A stretch of DNA of 50,978 nt from Candidatus Rikenella faecigallinarum (GTDB lineage: Bacteria > Bacteroidota > Bacteroidia > Bacteroidales > Rikenellaceae). The DNA lies in contig DXHL01000005.1 in the NCBI GenBank assembly GCA_019113395.1, forward strand, positions 1 through 50,978, written 5' to 3'. The notes below the pieces were generated by a model that ran no database searches, was not told where the DNA came from, and worked only from the letters and a program-made list of their open reading frames with translations. Positions 25,228 through 36,447 of this stretch are shown one piece after another; within the stretch, counting starts at the first letter, position 1, and each line of letters starts with the position of its first letter. The position numbers were made by a program, and so were the translations under genes.

Positions 25228-26040
25228 ATGTACGACATGGATAGAACGCTGAAAGTGGCCCTCTTCCAGATGGATATCGTGTGGGAAAATCCGCAGGCCA
25301 ACTGTCTGAAGGTGGCCCGCTGGATGGAACACGAAGCGGCCGATGCCGACCTGGTGGTACTGCCCGAGATGTTTGCCACGGGCTTCAGCATGACTCCTGA
25401 GACCATCGCCCAGGAGATGGATGGCGAGGTGGTGACCTTCATGCGCGACCTGGCGCAACGAACCGGGAAGGCGATTATTACGAGTGTGGCCATTCACGAC
25501 CACGTGCGGCGCACAGACCCGCAGACGGGTTATTTCAACCGGCTTTTCTTCTTCACGCCCGACGGGGTGTGGCTGACCTATAACAAACACCACCTGTTCC
25601 GCATGGGCGGCGAACATGAGCACTACGTGGCGGGAGAGTCACGGCTGGTGGTGCATTACAAAGGTTTCCGCATCTGTCCGCTGGTCTGCTACGACCTCCG
25701 TTTCCCGGTCTACTCGCGCAACCGGCAGGATTACGATGTACTGGTCTACGTGGCCTGCTGGCCCGAGAGCCGACGCTATGCCTGGAGCACGCTCCTCAGA
25801 GCTCGCGCCATCGAAAATCAGGCCTATGTCATCGGGGTCAACCGCTGCGGCGAGGAGCCGAAAAATCGATACTCGGGCGATTCGGCCGTACTGGACTACA
25901 TGGGGCAACCGCTCGCCGAAGCCGCTCCTTCGGTCGAAGGAACCGCTACCGCTACCCTCTCGCTCAACGACCTTACGGCCTATCGGGAGGCCTTCCCGGC
26001 CTATCTCGATGCGGATGCCTTTACCTTAATCGAAGAGTAG
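25228..26040 (+). CDS. Nitrilase-superfamily hydrolase, YafV/omega-amidase type
   Basis: A 270-residue carbon-nitrogen hydrolase. The catalytic Glu-Lys-Cys triad is visible: VVLPEMFATGFSM (Glu, about 46), YNKHHLF (Lys, about 120) and VCYDLRFP (Cys, about 154). The FATGFSM context is typical of the omega-amidase/YafV branch, which hydrolyses alpha-ketoglutaramate or related amides as metabolite repair. The start could be 25228 or the ATG three codons later (25237, MDRTLKVAL). It heads a plus-strand run with a TauE-like permease 10 bases downstream. The substrate is inferred from the branch only. Confidence 0.88.
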   Translation: MYDMDRTLKVALFQMDIVWENPQANCLKVARWMEHEAADADLVVLPEMFATGFSMTPETIAQEMDGEVVTFMRDLAQRTGKAIITSVAIHDHVRRTDPQTGYFNRLFFFTPDGVWLTYNKHHLFRMGGEHEHYVAGESRLVVHYKGFRICPLVCYDLRFPVYSRNRQDYDVLVYVACWPESRRYAWSTLLRARAIENQAYVIGVNRCGEEPKNRYSGDSAVLDYMGQPLAEAAPSVEGTATATLSLNDLTAYREAFPAYLDADAFTLIEE

Positions 26041-26050
26041 CCCCCCTGTC

Positions 26051-26830
26051 GTGAGTCTGTCGGTTGTCATACTGCTTATCTGTTCCGGCATCTTCGTCGG
26101 CGTGGTCAATACCTTTGCGGGTGCAGCTGCGGCGGTGTCTATTTCGGTCTATACGGCGCTGGGACTCCCCATCAACATCGCCAACGGCACCAACCGACTG
26201 CCCGTCCTCTTCCAGGTGGGGGCTGCCGCCTACAACTTCCGCAAACAACACCTGCTCGACTACTCCGTCGGGCTTAAACTGGGTATTCCCACCGCCATCG
26301 GAGCACTCATCGGGGCGGAATTTGCCGCCGTGGTCAACCCCTCGATATTCGTCATGCTCCTGGCCACCATCCTGATCCTGCTGCTGGCCCTGCTCCTCTT
26401 CAGCCCCAACCGCATCCTCAAAGGAAACGGAAAACCGATTCGGGAAGTCAAAAAACTCGACGCCCTCTGGTTCCTGCTCGTGGGGCTCTACGGCGGCGCC
26501 TTTCAAATCGGCATGGGCTACGTCATCCTCGGCCTCACCATCATGGGCATGGGTTATGACGTGATTCGGGCAAACGCCCTCAAAAGCTTTATCGTGATGA
26601 TATACATCCCCTGCACGCTGGCCGTCTTCATGTACCACGGGCAGGTGGCATACGGCTACGGACTCATACATGCCATCGGAAACGTCATCGGAGCCTATGT
26701 GGCTTCGAAATACGCTACCCGCATCAACACCCGGTTCCTGCGGTGGATGCTTATCGTATTTATTGGGCTCACCATCCTCGACCTGCTCAAAATAATCAGC
26801 ATCAAAAATGCGTTGGATAACATACTATAA
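26051..26830 (+). CDS. TauE/SafE-family membrane permease
   Basis: A 259-residue polytopic inner-membrane protein with about eight hydrophobic segments and the TauE/SafE layout of two homologous halves (FVGVVNTFAGAAAAVSISVY near the N-terminus; LVGLYGGAFQIGMGYVIL near residue 145). The family has been linked to export of sulfite, sulfoacetate and other organosulfur anions; the substrate here is unknown. It uses a GTG start 10 bases after the hydrolase gene and ends 7 bases before the lytic transglycosylase gene, so it looks co-transcribed. Confidence 0.85.
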   Translation: MSLSVVILLICSGIFVGVVNTFAGAAAAVSISVYTALGLPINIANGTNRLPVLFQVGAAAYNFRKQHLLDYSVGLKLGIPTAIGALIGAEFAAVVNPSIFVMLLATILILLLALLLFSPNRILKGNGKPIREVKKLDALWFLLVGLYGGAFQIGMGYVILGLTIMGMGYDVIRANALKSFIVMIYIPCTLAVFMYHGQVAYGYGLIHAIGNVIGAYVASKYATRINTRFLRWMLIVFIGLTILDLLKIISIKNALDNIL

Positions 26831-26837
26831 AGAAGAG

Positions 26838-27779
26838 ATGAAAAAACTACCCATTCTGCTGACTGCTCTGCTGCTTACAGGCACTGTCGCTACGGCCTGC
26901 GCCCAGCAAGGGCACGGCGGACAACCCGCTCCGGCTTCCGTTTCAGACATACCGGACGAAGCGGCTCCGATTTTCGTACCGAACCTGCCGCGTGAACTGA
27001 CCTTTGCCGGCGAACGGGTGCCGTTGGAATATGCCGAGGTGCGCGAGGCGCTGGAGCGCGAGATGACCGTAACGATGTACCTCCACTCTCGGACGCTGCG
27101 GACACTGCGCCTGACCACACGCTACTTCCCAGTCATTGAGCCGATTATGGCCAAATACGGCATCCCCGAGGACTTCAAATACCTCTGCATGGCCGAAAGC
27201 GGCCTCGACCCCAACACCGTTTCGCCCGTAGGGGCTTCGGGACTATGGCAACTGATGCCCTCGGCTGCCAAGGACTATGGGGTGGAGACAGGCAGCAACG
27301 TAGACCTGCGTTTCAATGTCGAAATCGCCACCGAGGCTGCCTGCAAATACCTGCGGGATGCCTACGAGCGTTACGGCAGCTGGACACTCGCCGCAGCCTC
27401 CTACAACGCAGGACTGGCCGGGGTCAGCCGACGACTCGAAATCCAGGGTGTCAAATCCTACTACGACCTCTTCCTGCCCGAGGAGACCATGCGGTACGTC
27501 TATCGTATTCTGTCGTTCAAACTCCTCACCGAACGCCCTCAAAAGTACGGCTTCTACCTCCGCAAAAAAGACTACCTGCCCGCTTTCGAAAACTACCGCA
27601 CCGTGACCATCAACGCTCAAAACATCGACTGGTCGGAGTTTGCAGCCAAGCAGGGAACCAACTACCGCGTGCTGCGCATTCTCAATCCGTGGATACGGAG
27701 TTACGAATATGCCAACAAGAGCGGAATTACCTATACCGTGATGATACCGACCGAAGGGTTCAGGGAAAATGGAAAATAA
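26838..27779 (+). CDS. Lytic murein transglycosylase (SLT, MltD-like)
   Basis: About 313 residues from the ATG at 26838, which begins a signal peptide ([20 protein letters not shown]); an earlier in-frame start overlaps the permease gene and adds a polar leader. The SLT goose-lysozyme-like domain spans about residues 105-230, with catalytic Glu in CMAESGLDP, then [10 protein letters not shown], and [11 protein letters not shown] further on. It cleaves the MurNAc-GlcNAc bond of peptidoglycan, forming anhydro-MurNAc. No LysM repeats are present, unlike E. coli MltD; the C-terminal 80 residues ([16 protein letters not shown]...) may bind substrate. The last 11 bases overlap uvrA. Confidence 0.9.
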   Translation: MKKLPILLTALLLTGTVATACAQQGHGGQPAPASVSDIPDEAAPIFVPNLPRELTFAGERVPLEYAEVREALEREMTVTMYLHSRTLRTLRLTTRYFPVIEPIMAKYGIPEDFKYLCMAESGLDPNTVSPVGASGLWQLMPSAAKDYGVETGSNVDLRFNVEIATEAACKYLRDAYERYGSWTLAAASYNAGLAGVSRRLEIQGVKSYYDLFLPEETMRYVYRILSFKLLTERPQKYGFYLRKKDYLPAFENYRTVTINAQNIDWSEFAAKQGTNYRVLRILNPWIRSYEYANKSGITYTVMIPTEGFRENGK

Positions 27780-30657
27780 CAACGATTGGATAGTGGTCGA
27801 GGGGGCGCGGGTGCACAACCTCAAGAATGTGGATGTATCCATCCCGCGCAACCGGCTGACCGTCATTACAGGGCTTTCGGGCTCGGGAAAATCGTCGCTG
27901 GCCTTCGACACCATTTATGCCGAGGGACAGCGGCGTTATCTGGAGACCTTAAGCTCTTATGCCCGCCAGTTTTTCGGGACGCTCGAACGACCCGACGTGG
28001 ACAAAATTACGGGGCTCAGCCCGGTTATCTCCATCGAACAGAAGACCACGGGCCGCAACCCGCGTTCGACGGTGGGGACCGTGACCGAGATTAACGACTT
28101 CATGCGTCTGCTCTTTGCCCGCGCTTCAATCGCTTATTCAAAAGCTACGGGCGAAGAGATGGTCCATTACAGCGACCAGCAGATTACGGCTCTAATTATC
28201 GAGCGGTTCCGCGGGCGGAAGATTGCCCTGCTGGCTCCCGTGGTAAAGGGTCGCAAGGGACACTATCGGGAGTTGTTTGCCTCGATGATAAAAAAAGGGT
28301 ATATCTATGCCCGGGTCGATGGCGAGATTGTGGAGCTCCACAGCGGCATGCACCTCGACCGTTACAAGATACACCACATCGAATTGGTTATCGACCGCAT
28401 GGTGGCCGAACCTGAGGCGGAAGCGCGCATCCGCAAGAGCCTCGAAGAGGCGATGCGGCAGGGCAAGGGCACCATGATGGTGGCCGATTACGAAACGGGC
28501 GAAGCGCGCTACTACAGCCGCAACCTGATGTGTCCTACCACAGGCATCTCGTACAACGAGCCTGCTCCGCACACCTTTTCGTTCAACTCGCCTCAAGGGG
28601 CTTGCCCGCACTGTAACGGGTTGGGCGAGGAGACCGTTTTCGACCTGACGCGGATTATCCCCGACGGCACCAAATCGATTAATCGGGGCGGAATACAGCC
28701 GCTCGGCAAACCCAAGGCCAATGCCGTATTCAACAAACTGGAGGCACTGGCACAACGCTATGACTTTACGTTCGACACGCCGCTCGACGAACTGGACGAA
28801 GAGGCGATGAACGCCCTGCTCTATGGTGATGCCACGCCCCTGCGCGTCACGGCTCTGTCGGGGGCGCGAAACAGTTGCATGACCGTTTGGGACGGCGTGA
28901 TAGCCTACCTCGAGGCACAGGCCGAAGAGGGCGAAAAGGGGACCAAGTGGAAAGAACAGTATGTTGAACGGCGACCCTGCTCGGTATGCCACGGCACACG
29001 GCTCAAAGAGGATTCGCTCTACTTCCGTATTGACGGGAAAAACATTGCCGAACTCTCGGCCATGAGCATCGCAGAGCTGACCGCATGGTTCAACGGCATC
29101 GAAACACGGCTCAATAAACGCCAGCAAACCATTGCCCGAGACATCCTCAAGGAGATACGCGAACGATTGCGGTTCTTGATGGACGTGGGTCTGGGCTATC
29201 TGTCGTTGTCACGGTCGTCGCGTACGCTCAGCGGCGGCGAGAGCCAACGCATACGTCTTGCTACCCAAATCGGTTCCAAACTGGTCAATGTCCTCTACAT
29301 CCTCGACGAACCGAGCATCGGGCTCCACCAACGCGACAACATCAAGCTTATCAACTCACTGCGCCAGCTGCGGGATGCCGGAAACAGCGTAATAGTGGTC
29401 GAGCACGACCAGGAGATGATAGAGTCTGCCGACTGGGTGGTGGACGTAGGGCCTGCCGCCGGACGTAAAGGCGGCGAAATCTGTGCCGTGGGGCCGCTGG
29501 ATGAGGTGCTGAAAACCCCTACTTTTACGACCGACTACCTGAGCGGACGCCGCGCCATTGAGGTGCCTGCAACGTTACGTGAGGGGTCGGGCAAGTTCCT
29601 GACCATTCGCGGTGCACGGGGGAACAACCTGAAAAACATCACGGTGCAATTTCCGTTGGGAAAATTTATCGTGGTCACCGGGGTGAGCGGAAGCGGCAAA
29701 TCGACCCTCATTAACCAAACCCTGCGCCCCGCACTCGCGCGTGAGCTCTACCGCTCGTTCGACCAGCCCCTACCCTACGACTCCATCGAAGGGCTGGAGC
29801 ACATCGACAAACTGGTCATCGTGGACCAGTCACCCATCGGGCGCAGCCCGCGCAGCAACCCTGCCACCTACTCCAACGTCTTCGGCGACATCCGAAAGCT
29901 CTTCGAAGCGACCCCTGATGCCCAGATTCGCGGGTATAAGGCGGGACGGTTCTCGTTCAACGTCAAGGGAGGACGCTGCGAGGAGTGTCGCGGCGCAGGG
30001 GTTCAAACCATCGAGATGAACTTTCTGCCCGACGTGTACGTGACCTGCAAGGCGTGCGACGGACACCGATACAACCGCGAAACGCTCCAGGTAAAATACA
30101 AGGGAAAGAACATCGACGAGGTGCTCAACATGACCGTCAATCAGGCTGTTGAGTTTTTCGAGCACGTACCGACCATCCACCAAAAACTCAAGGCCATTCA
30201 GGATGTGGGGTTGGGATACCTGCGGCTGGGCCAGCCCTGCACCACCCTCTCGGGCGGCGAAAGTCAGCGCATCAAACTCTCGGCCGAACTCTCGCGACGC
30301 GATACGGGCAATACGCTCTATATCCTCGACGAGCCGACCACAGGTCTCCATTTCGAAGACATCCGCGTGCTGCTGGGCGTGCTGAACAAACTGGTAGACA
30401 AAGGCAACACGGTCATTGTCATTGAGCACAACCTCGATGTCATCAAGGTGGCTGACCACCTGATTGACATCGGTCCCGAAGGGGGAGCAGGCGGCGGACG
30501 GCTCCTGGCGCAAGGCACGCCCGAAGAGGTGGCTGCCTGCCCCGAAAGCGCTACGGGTCAGTTTCTAAAACCGCTGTTGGCCAACGTGAAACGTCAGGCG
30601 GCCACCAGGAAGAAACGCACGACTAAAAAATTTGAGAATCGCGAAAAATCTTCCTAA
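27769..30657 (+). CDS. uvrA: Excinuclease ABC subunit A
   Basis: A 962-residue DNA damage-recognition ATPase of nucleotide excision repair, working with UvrB and UvrC. Two ABC ATPase halves are seen: Walker [10 protein letters not shown] and signature [12 protein letters not shown] in the first; GVSGSGKST and [12 protein letters not shown] in the second. The second-half zinc module (CEEC...CKAC) is complete. The first-half module reads CPTTG...CPHC, with Thr where E. coli has the second Cys. It begins 11 bases inside the transglycosylase gene. The DUF349 gene follows after about 100 bases, and its promoter lies in the last codons of uvrA. The overall call is certain. Confidence 0.98.
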   Translation: MENNNDWIVVEGARVHNLKNVDVSIPRNRLTVITGLSGSGKSSLAFDTIYAEGQRRYLETLSSYARQFFGTLERPDVDKITGLSPVISIEQKTTGRNPRSTVGTVTEINDFMRLLFARASIAYSKATGEEMVHYSDQQITALIIERFRGRKIALLAPVVKGRKGHYRELFASMIKKGYIYARVDGEIVELHSGMHLDRYKIHHIELVIDRMVAEPEAEARIRKSLEEAMRQGKGTMMVADYETGEARYYSRNLMCPTTGISYNEPAPHTFSFNSPQGACPHCNGLGEETVFDLTRIIPDGTKSINRGGIQPLGKPKANAVFNKLEALAQRYDFTFDTPLDELDEEAMNALLYGDATPLRVTALSGARNSCMTVWDGVIAYLEAQAEEGEKGTKWKEQYVERRPCSVCHGTRLKEDSLYFRIDGKNIAELSAMSIAELTAWFNGIETRLNKRQQTIARDILKEIRERLRFLMDVGLGYLSLSRSSRTLSGGESQRIRLATQIGSKLVNVLYILDEPSIGLHQRDNIKLINSLRQLRDAGNSVIVVEHDQEMIESADWVVDVGPAAGRKGGEICAVGPLDEVLKTPTFTTDYLSGRRAIEVPATLREGSGKFLTIRGARGNNLKNITVQFPLGKFIVVTGVSGSGKSTLINQTLRPALARELYRSFDQPLPYDSIEGLEHIDKLVIVDQSPIGRSPRSNPATYSNVFGDIRKLFEATPDAQIRGYKAGRFSFNVKGGRCEECRGAGVQTIEMNFLPDVYVTCKACDGHRYNRETLQVKYKGKNIDEVLNMTVNQAVEFFEHVPTIHQKLKAIQDVGLGYLRLGQPCTTLSGGESQRIKLSAELSRRDTGNTLYILDEPTTGLHFEDIRVLLGVLNKLVDKGNTVIVIEHNLDVIKVADHLIDIGPEGGAGGGRLLAQGTPEEVAACPESATGQFLKPLLANVKRQAATRKKRTTKKFENREKSS

Positions 30658-30662
30658 TTTTG
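30631..30662 (+). promoter_or_regulatory. Promoter of the DUF349 gene, overlapping the uvrA 3' end
   Basis: TTTG (30631-30634), 20 bases, TAATTTTG (30655-30662), a full match to the Bacteroidetes consensus. The -7 box overlaps the uvrA stop codon. Transcription would begin near 30668, leaving a leader of roughly 90 bases. Confidence 0.75.
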
Positions 30663-30675
30663 TAGGAAAGTTTTG

Positions 30676-30732
30676 ATGCCCGAATTTCCGGAGGGCTTTT
30701 GACAGTTATCTTCGGAGAGACCGGGCATTTTT
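30676..30732 (+). promoter_or_regulatory. Leader hairpin with T tail before the DUF349 gene
   Basis: ATGCCCG (30676-30682) pairs with CGGGCAT (30722-30728), followed by TTTT. The 39-base loop could hold further structure. It sits between the promoter and the ATG at 30762, so it is either the uvrA terminator or an attenuator. Confidence 0.5.
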
Positions 30733-30761
30733 GATTGTGTTACCCTCAATCCCTCAAACCT

Positions 30762-32774
30762 ATGGAAAGTCAAGGTTTATCTTCAGCTCAGACTCCCGAT
30801 GTACGGGAAGAGCAGTTCGAAACCGCTGCGCCACACACTGCCGAGCCCGTTGAAGCTTCTGCGGCAGAGGCTGCGACATCGGTTGTCGAAACTACATCGG
30901 AAAACACTCCCGCTGACTCCAACAGCGAATCGGCGGCTCAGACGACCAACCCTTACGCCGGGAAAACCCAGGCCGAGCTAATCGACCTGCTCGCGCGCAT
31001 GATTGACGAACGCCCCGTACAGAATCTGCGGGGAGATATCGAAGCGGTAAAGATTGCCTTCTACAAGGCAGGACGTGCGGATATCGAAGCGCAACGAGCC
31101 TCCTATCTGGCAGCCGGCGGTGACCCGGAAGCGTTTCAGCCGACCCTCGGCGAATGGGAAACCAAATTCAAGGAGCTGCTCCTGCGCTACCGCGAAAAAC
31201 GCGATGCCTTTATCAACAATGCCGAACAGGAGAAAGAACGCGCCTACGCCGCCAAGTTGCAGATTATCGAAGAACTCAAGGAGTTGGTGAATGGCAACGA
31301 AACCCTCGGACAGACTTTCAACACATTCCGCGAGCTGCAACAGCGCTGGAAAGAGGCCGGTCTGGTGCCTCAGGACAAGATAAAAGACCTGTGGGATACC
31401 TACCACCACCATGTGGAAAACTTCTATAACTACATCAAGATAAATAAGGAGCTGCGCGACCTCGACCTCAAGAAAAACTATGAGGCCAAGACCGAACTGG
31501 CCGAGGAGGCCGAAGCGCTGATGCTCGACCCGTCGGCCACCAACGCCTTCCACAAACTGCAAAAAATGCACGAACAGTGGCGCGAAATCGGCCCCGTGGC
31601 ACCCGAGTACAAGGAGGCTCTGTGGGAACGTTTCAAGGCCGCCAGCACCCAAATCAACAAACGTCACCAGGAGTATTTCGAAGGTATCAAGGCCGAACAG
31701 AAACAGAACCTGACCCTGAAGACCGAACTTTGCGAAAAGGTCGAAGAGTTGGCTGCCGCAGCCTTTACCACCCACAAAGAGTGGAATGCCGCTTCGGACC
31801 AAATCATCGAGATACAGAAGGTGTGGAAAACCATCGGTTTTGCTCCCAAAAAGGACAACACGAAGATTTACGAACGTTTCAGGAGCGCATGCGATAAGTT
31901 TTTCGAAGCAAAACGGGCTTTCTATCAGGATATGAAGTCCGAGATTGCGGACAACCTGCAGGCGAAACTGGACCTTTGCGCTCAGGCCGAAGCGCTGCAG
32001 GAGAGCGAAGATTGGAAGGCCACGACCGATGCGCTGATTGCCCTCCAGAAACGGTGGAAAGAGATTGGCGCCACCTCGCGCAAACACTCCGAACAGGTTT
32101 GGCAACGATTCCGTGCCGCCAGCGACCACTTCTTTGCCCGCAAGGCAGCTCACTTCGGCAGCGTCGATGCCCAGTATGCCGACAACCTCGCCCGCAAGGA
32201 GGCCATGCTCGACGAGATGCGCCAACGGTTGCAGGAGAAGGTCGATATTACGTTCGACACCATCAAAGAGTACCAGCGTCGCTGGGCGGAAATTGGATTT
32301 GTGCCGCTGAAAAAGAAAGAGGCTATCCAAGCCGAATACCGCAAGGTGGTGGACGGGTTGTTCGCACTGCTGCGCGGCGAAGAGCGCGAACGGCACCTGC
32401 GTAACTTTAAGGATAAAATCTCCAAAATTCAGGAAGGCGGGACCCGCAAACTGAATCAGGAACGCGAACGGCTCTACAACAAGATTCGCCAAATCGAAGG
32501 CGACATTCAGATTTGGGAAAACAACATCGGCTTCTTCGCCAAATCCAAGAATGCCGAGGCACTGATGAAAGAGGTTCAGAACAAGATTGCACGAGCCAAG
32601 GAGCAGATTGCGACCATGACCGAGAAAATTCGGATGATTGACCATCCGGAAGCGGTCACCGCCACTGCGGAAGAGCAATCCTCCGTGGAAGAGATGCCTG
32701 CACCCACCGCTGCGGAACCGGCTTCGACAAGCGACACAAACGAAACAACCACCAACACGACCGATAAGGAGTAA
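30762..32774 (+). CDS. DUF349 helical-repeat protein
   Basis: About 670 residues from the ATG at 30762 (MESQGLSSAQ); the earlier frame opening is a TTG in the leader. A roughly 70-residue acidic, low-complexity N-terminus is followed by about five DUF349 repeats of about 70 residues. Each ends in a pattern such as LQQRWKEAGLVP, MHEQWREIGPVA, IQKVWKTIGFAP, LQKRWKEIGATS, YQRRWAEIGFVP. A coiled-coil segment and an acidic Thr/Glu-rich tail close it. No signal peptide, so cytoplasmic. The function of DUF349 proteins is not established. It has its own promoter and is followed 9 bases later by pyrG, so it may be co-expressed with it. Confidence 0.87.
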   Translation: MESQGLSSAQTPDVREEQFETAAPHTAEPVEASAAEAATSVVETTSENTPADSNSESAAQTTNPYAGKTQAELIDLLARMIDERPVQNLRGDIEAVKIAFYKAGRADIEAQRASYLAAGGDPEAFQPTLGEWETKFKELLLRYREKRDAFINNAEQEKERAYAAKLQIIEELKELVNGNETLGQTFNTFRELQQRWKEAGLVPQDKIKDLWDTYHHHVENFYNYIKINKELRDLDLKKNYEAKTELAEEAEALMLDPSATNAFHKLQKMHEQWREIGPVAPEYKEALWERFKAASTQINKRHQEYFEGIKAEQKQNLTLKTELCEKVEELAAAAFTTHKEWNAASDQIIEIQKVWKTIGFAPKKDNTKIYERFRSACDKFFEAKRAFYQDMKSEIADNLQAKLDLCAQAEALQESEDWKATTDALIALQKRWKEIGATSRKHSEQVWQRFRAASDHFFARKAAHFGSVDAQYADNLARKEAMLDEMRQRLQEKVDITFDTIKEYQRRWAEIGFVPLKKKEAIQAEYRKVVDGLFALLRGEERERHLRNFKDKISKIQEGGTRKLNQERERLYNKIRQIEGDIQIWENNIGFFAKSKNAEALMKEVQNKIARAKEQIATMTEKIRMIDHPEAVTATAEEQSSVEEMPAPTAAEPASTSDTNETTTNTTDKE

Positions 32775-34409
<1,635 letters not shown>

Positions 34410-34419
34410 ATTGTCATAG

Positions 34420-36327
34420 ATGAACAAAAACACACTCATCGGTTTGTTGGTTATCGGCGTGATTCTCTTCGGATTCAGTTGGTACAACAACAAACAGTAC
34501 ACCGAAAAACTCAAGGAACAACAGCGACAGGATTCGATAGCACTGGCGCAGATGCCCAAGCCCGAGCCGTTGCGCGAAGGGATGGCACCGGCTCAACGCC
34601 CCGAGACCCTGGATAGCCTGCGGCAGGCAGCAGAACCCGCACCGACCGTATCCATATTAGGTCCCGTGTATGATGCCCAACTGAAGGGGACGGAAGAATT
34701 CTATACGATTGAAAACGAGCTCTACAAGCTGACCTTCTCAAACAAGGGGGGACGCATTGCCGCCGTCGAACTCAAGGACTACAAACGGTACAACGGCCAG
34801 CCCCTGATGCTCTTCCAAAAAGAGACCCACAATATCGAGGGCAATGTTGCGGCCGGGAGCACCTTTAACCTGACACTATGGGCTCCGCACCAGATTAATA
34901 CGGCCGATTTCTACTTTACTCCGCGTATGGTGTCGGACAGCTCGATTGCGTTCCGGTTGTATGCCGATTCGACCTCGTACCTCGAGTATCTCTATACGGT
35001 TCGACCCGACAACTACCTGATGGATATGCGGGTGGACCTCTCGCACTTCAAAGGGGAGATTGCACCGAACCAGACCGATGTGATGGTGGACTGGAACGTT
35101 ATCTCGCCCCAACAGGAGAAAGGGTTTGACAACGAAAACAACTACACTACCCTCGCCTACAAATACCCCGGAGAGAGTTCTATCGAAGAGCTCGGGATGT
35201 CTACCGGGCTGAAAGAAGAGGAGGTGACCACCAAAGTACAATGGGTGGCATTCAAGCAGCAGTTCTTTTCGTCGATACTGGTTGCGGAGGATAATTTCTC
35301 ATCGGCTGGCCTGAAATTCAACACCTTCCACCCGACCAATACCAATATCAAGGACTACACGGCTCAACTGCGGCTCCCCTACTCGCCCTCGACCGAAGGG
35401 TACAACCTCCAATTCTACTTCGGGCCCAATAAATTCTCCGTCCTCAAAAAATACGGAGACCTCGAGTTCCAGAAACTCGTACCGCTCGGATGGTGGATTA
35501 TCGGCTGGATTAACCGCTATGTGGTCATTCCGGTGTTCGACTTCCTGGGCAGCTACATCGCCAACTTCGGTATCGTTATCCTGATTTTGACGGTGCTGAT
35601 TAAACTGGTGATTTTCCCGCTGACCTACAAGTCCTACCTCTCTACGGCACGCATGCGGCTCCTCAAACCCGACATCGACAAACTCAACGAAAAGTATCCC
35701 CGCAAAGAGGATGCCATAAAAAAGCAGCAGGCCATGATGCAACTCTACCGCTCGGCCGGAGTCAATCCCATGGGGGGGTGTCTGCCGCTGCTGATTCAGT
35801 TCCCGATTCTGATTGCGATGTTCCGATTCTTTCCGGCCTCTATCGAGTTGCGCGGTAAATCGTTTCTGTGGGCCGATGACCTCTCCTCGTATGACAGCAT
35901 CTGGAATTTCCCGGACGGGTTCAGTATTCCGTTCTATGGCGACCATGTGAGTCTCTTTGCCTTGCTGATGGCTATCTCGCTCTACGTCGTATCGAAGATG
36001 AACTACGCGCAGTCAGCCGGCATGAGCAACCAACAGATGCCCGGGATGAAGTTCATGATGCTCTACCTGATGCCGATTTTGCTTTTGGTGTGGTTTAACA
36101 ACTATTCGGCCGGCTTGTGCTACTATTACCTGTTGGCGAATATTATTACCATGGGGCAAACCTTTGCCTTCCGCTACCTGGTGGATGACAAAAAACTCCA
36201 CGCCCAAATGATGGAAAACTCGAAAAAACCGGCCAAGAAATCGAAGTGGCAAATGCGGTTGGAAGAGATGCAGCGTCAGCAGGAGGCCATGCGTCGCCAA
36301 CAACAGCAGCGAGGAGGGAAACGGTAG
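34420..36327 (+). CDS. yidC: Membrane protein insertase YidC
   Basis: A 635-residue inner-membrane protein that inserts and folds membrane proteins, alone or with SecYEG. An N-terminal helix (NTLIGLLVIGVILFGFSWY) is followed by a large periplasmic domain to about residue 350. The conserved C-terminal core follows: FGIVILILTVLIKLVIFPLTYKS, then PMGGCLPLLIQFPILIAMF, then helices ending in NIITMGQTFAFRYLV. The tail is basic and Gln/Arg-rich (QRQQEAMRRQQQQRGGKR-like), which may contact ribosomes. It is the last gene before a strong terminator. Confidence 0.97.
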   Translation: MNKNTLIGLLVIGVILFGFSWYNNKQYTEKLKEQQRQDSIALAQMPKPEPLREGMAPAQRPETLDSLRQAAEPAPTVSILGPVYDAQLKGTEEFYTIENELYKLTFSNKGGRIAAVELKDYKRYNGQPLMLFQKETHNIEGNVAAGSTFNLTLWAPHQINTADFYFTPRMVSDSSIAFRLYADSTSYLEYLYTVRPDNYLMDMRVDLSHFKGEIAPNQTDVMVDWNVISPQQEKGFDNENNYTTLAYKYPGESSIEELGMSTGLKEEEVTTKVQWVAFKQQFFSSILVAEDNFSSAGLKFNTFHPTNTNIKDYTAQLRLPYSPSTEGYNLQFYFGPNKFSVLKKYGDLEFQKLVPLGWWIIGWINRYVVIPVFDFLGSYIANFGIVILILTVLIKLVIFPLTYKSYLSTARMRLLKPDIDKLNEKYPRKEDAIKKQQAMMQLYRSAGVNPMGGCLPLLIQFPILIAMFRFFPASIELRGKSFLWADDLSSYDSIWNFPDGFSIPFYGDHVSLFALLMAISLYVVSKMNYAQSAGMSNQQMPGMKFMMLYLMPILLLVWFNNYSAGLCYYYLLANIITMGQTFAFRYLVDDKKLHAQMMENSKKPAKKSKWQMRLEEMQRQQEAMRRQQQQRGGKR

Positions 36328-36379
36328 GCTTTCGATTTTAGTGTAACGATGTGCGCCTTTAGGGCGTACCTTTATAACA

Positions 36380-36424
36380 GCAGCGGCGGGGAACTCCGAT
36401 GAGTTCCCCGCCGCTGCCGTTTGT
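36380..36424 (+). terminator. Intrinsic terminator after yidC
   Basis: A perfect 16-bp GC-rich stem (36380-36395 with 36402-36417), loop CCGATG, followed by CGTTTGTTG. It lies 52 bases after the yidC stop, between convergent yidC and korB. Confidence 0.9.
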
Positions 36425-36447
36425 TGCAGATATACCGCAAAAAGAGG

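Noticed and set aside
30978-32678. A 566-codon frame opposite the DUF349 gene
   Set aside because: The Leu/Phe-rich translation is the complement of a Lys/Glu-rich helical protein, not a real membrane protein.
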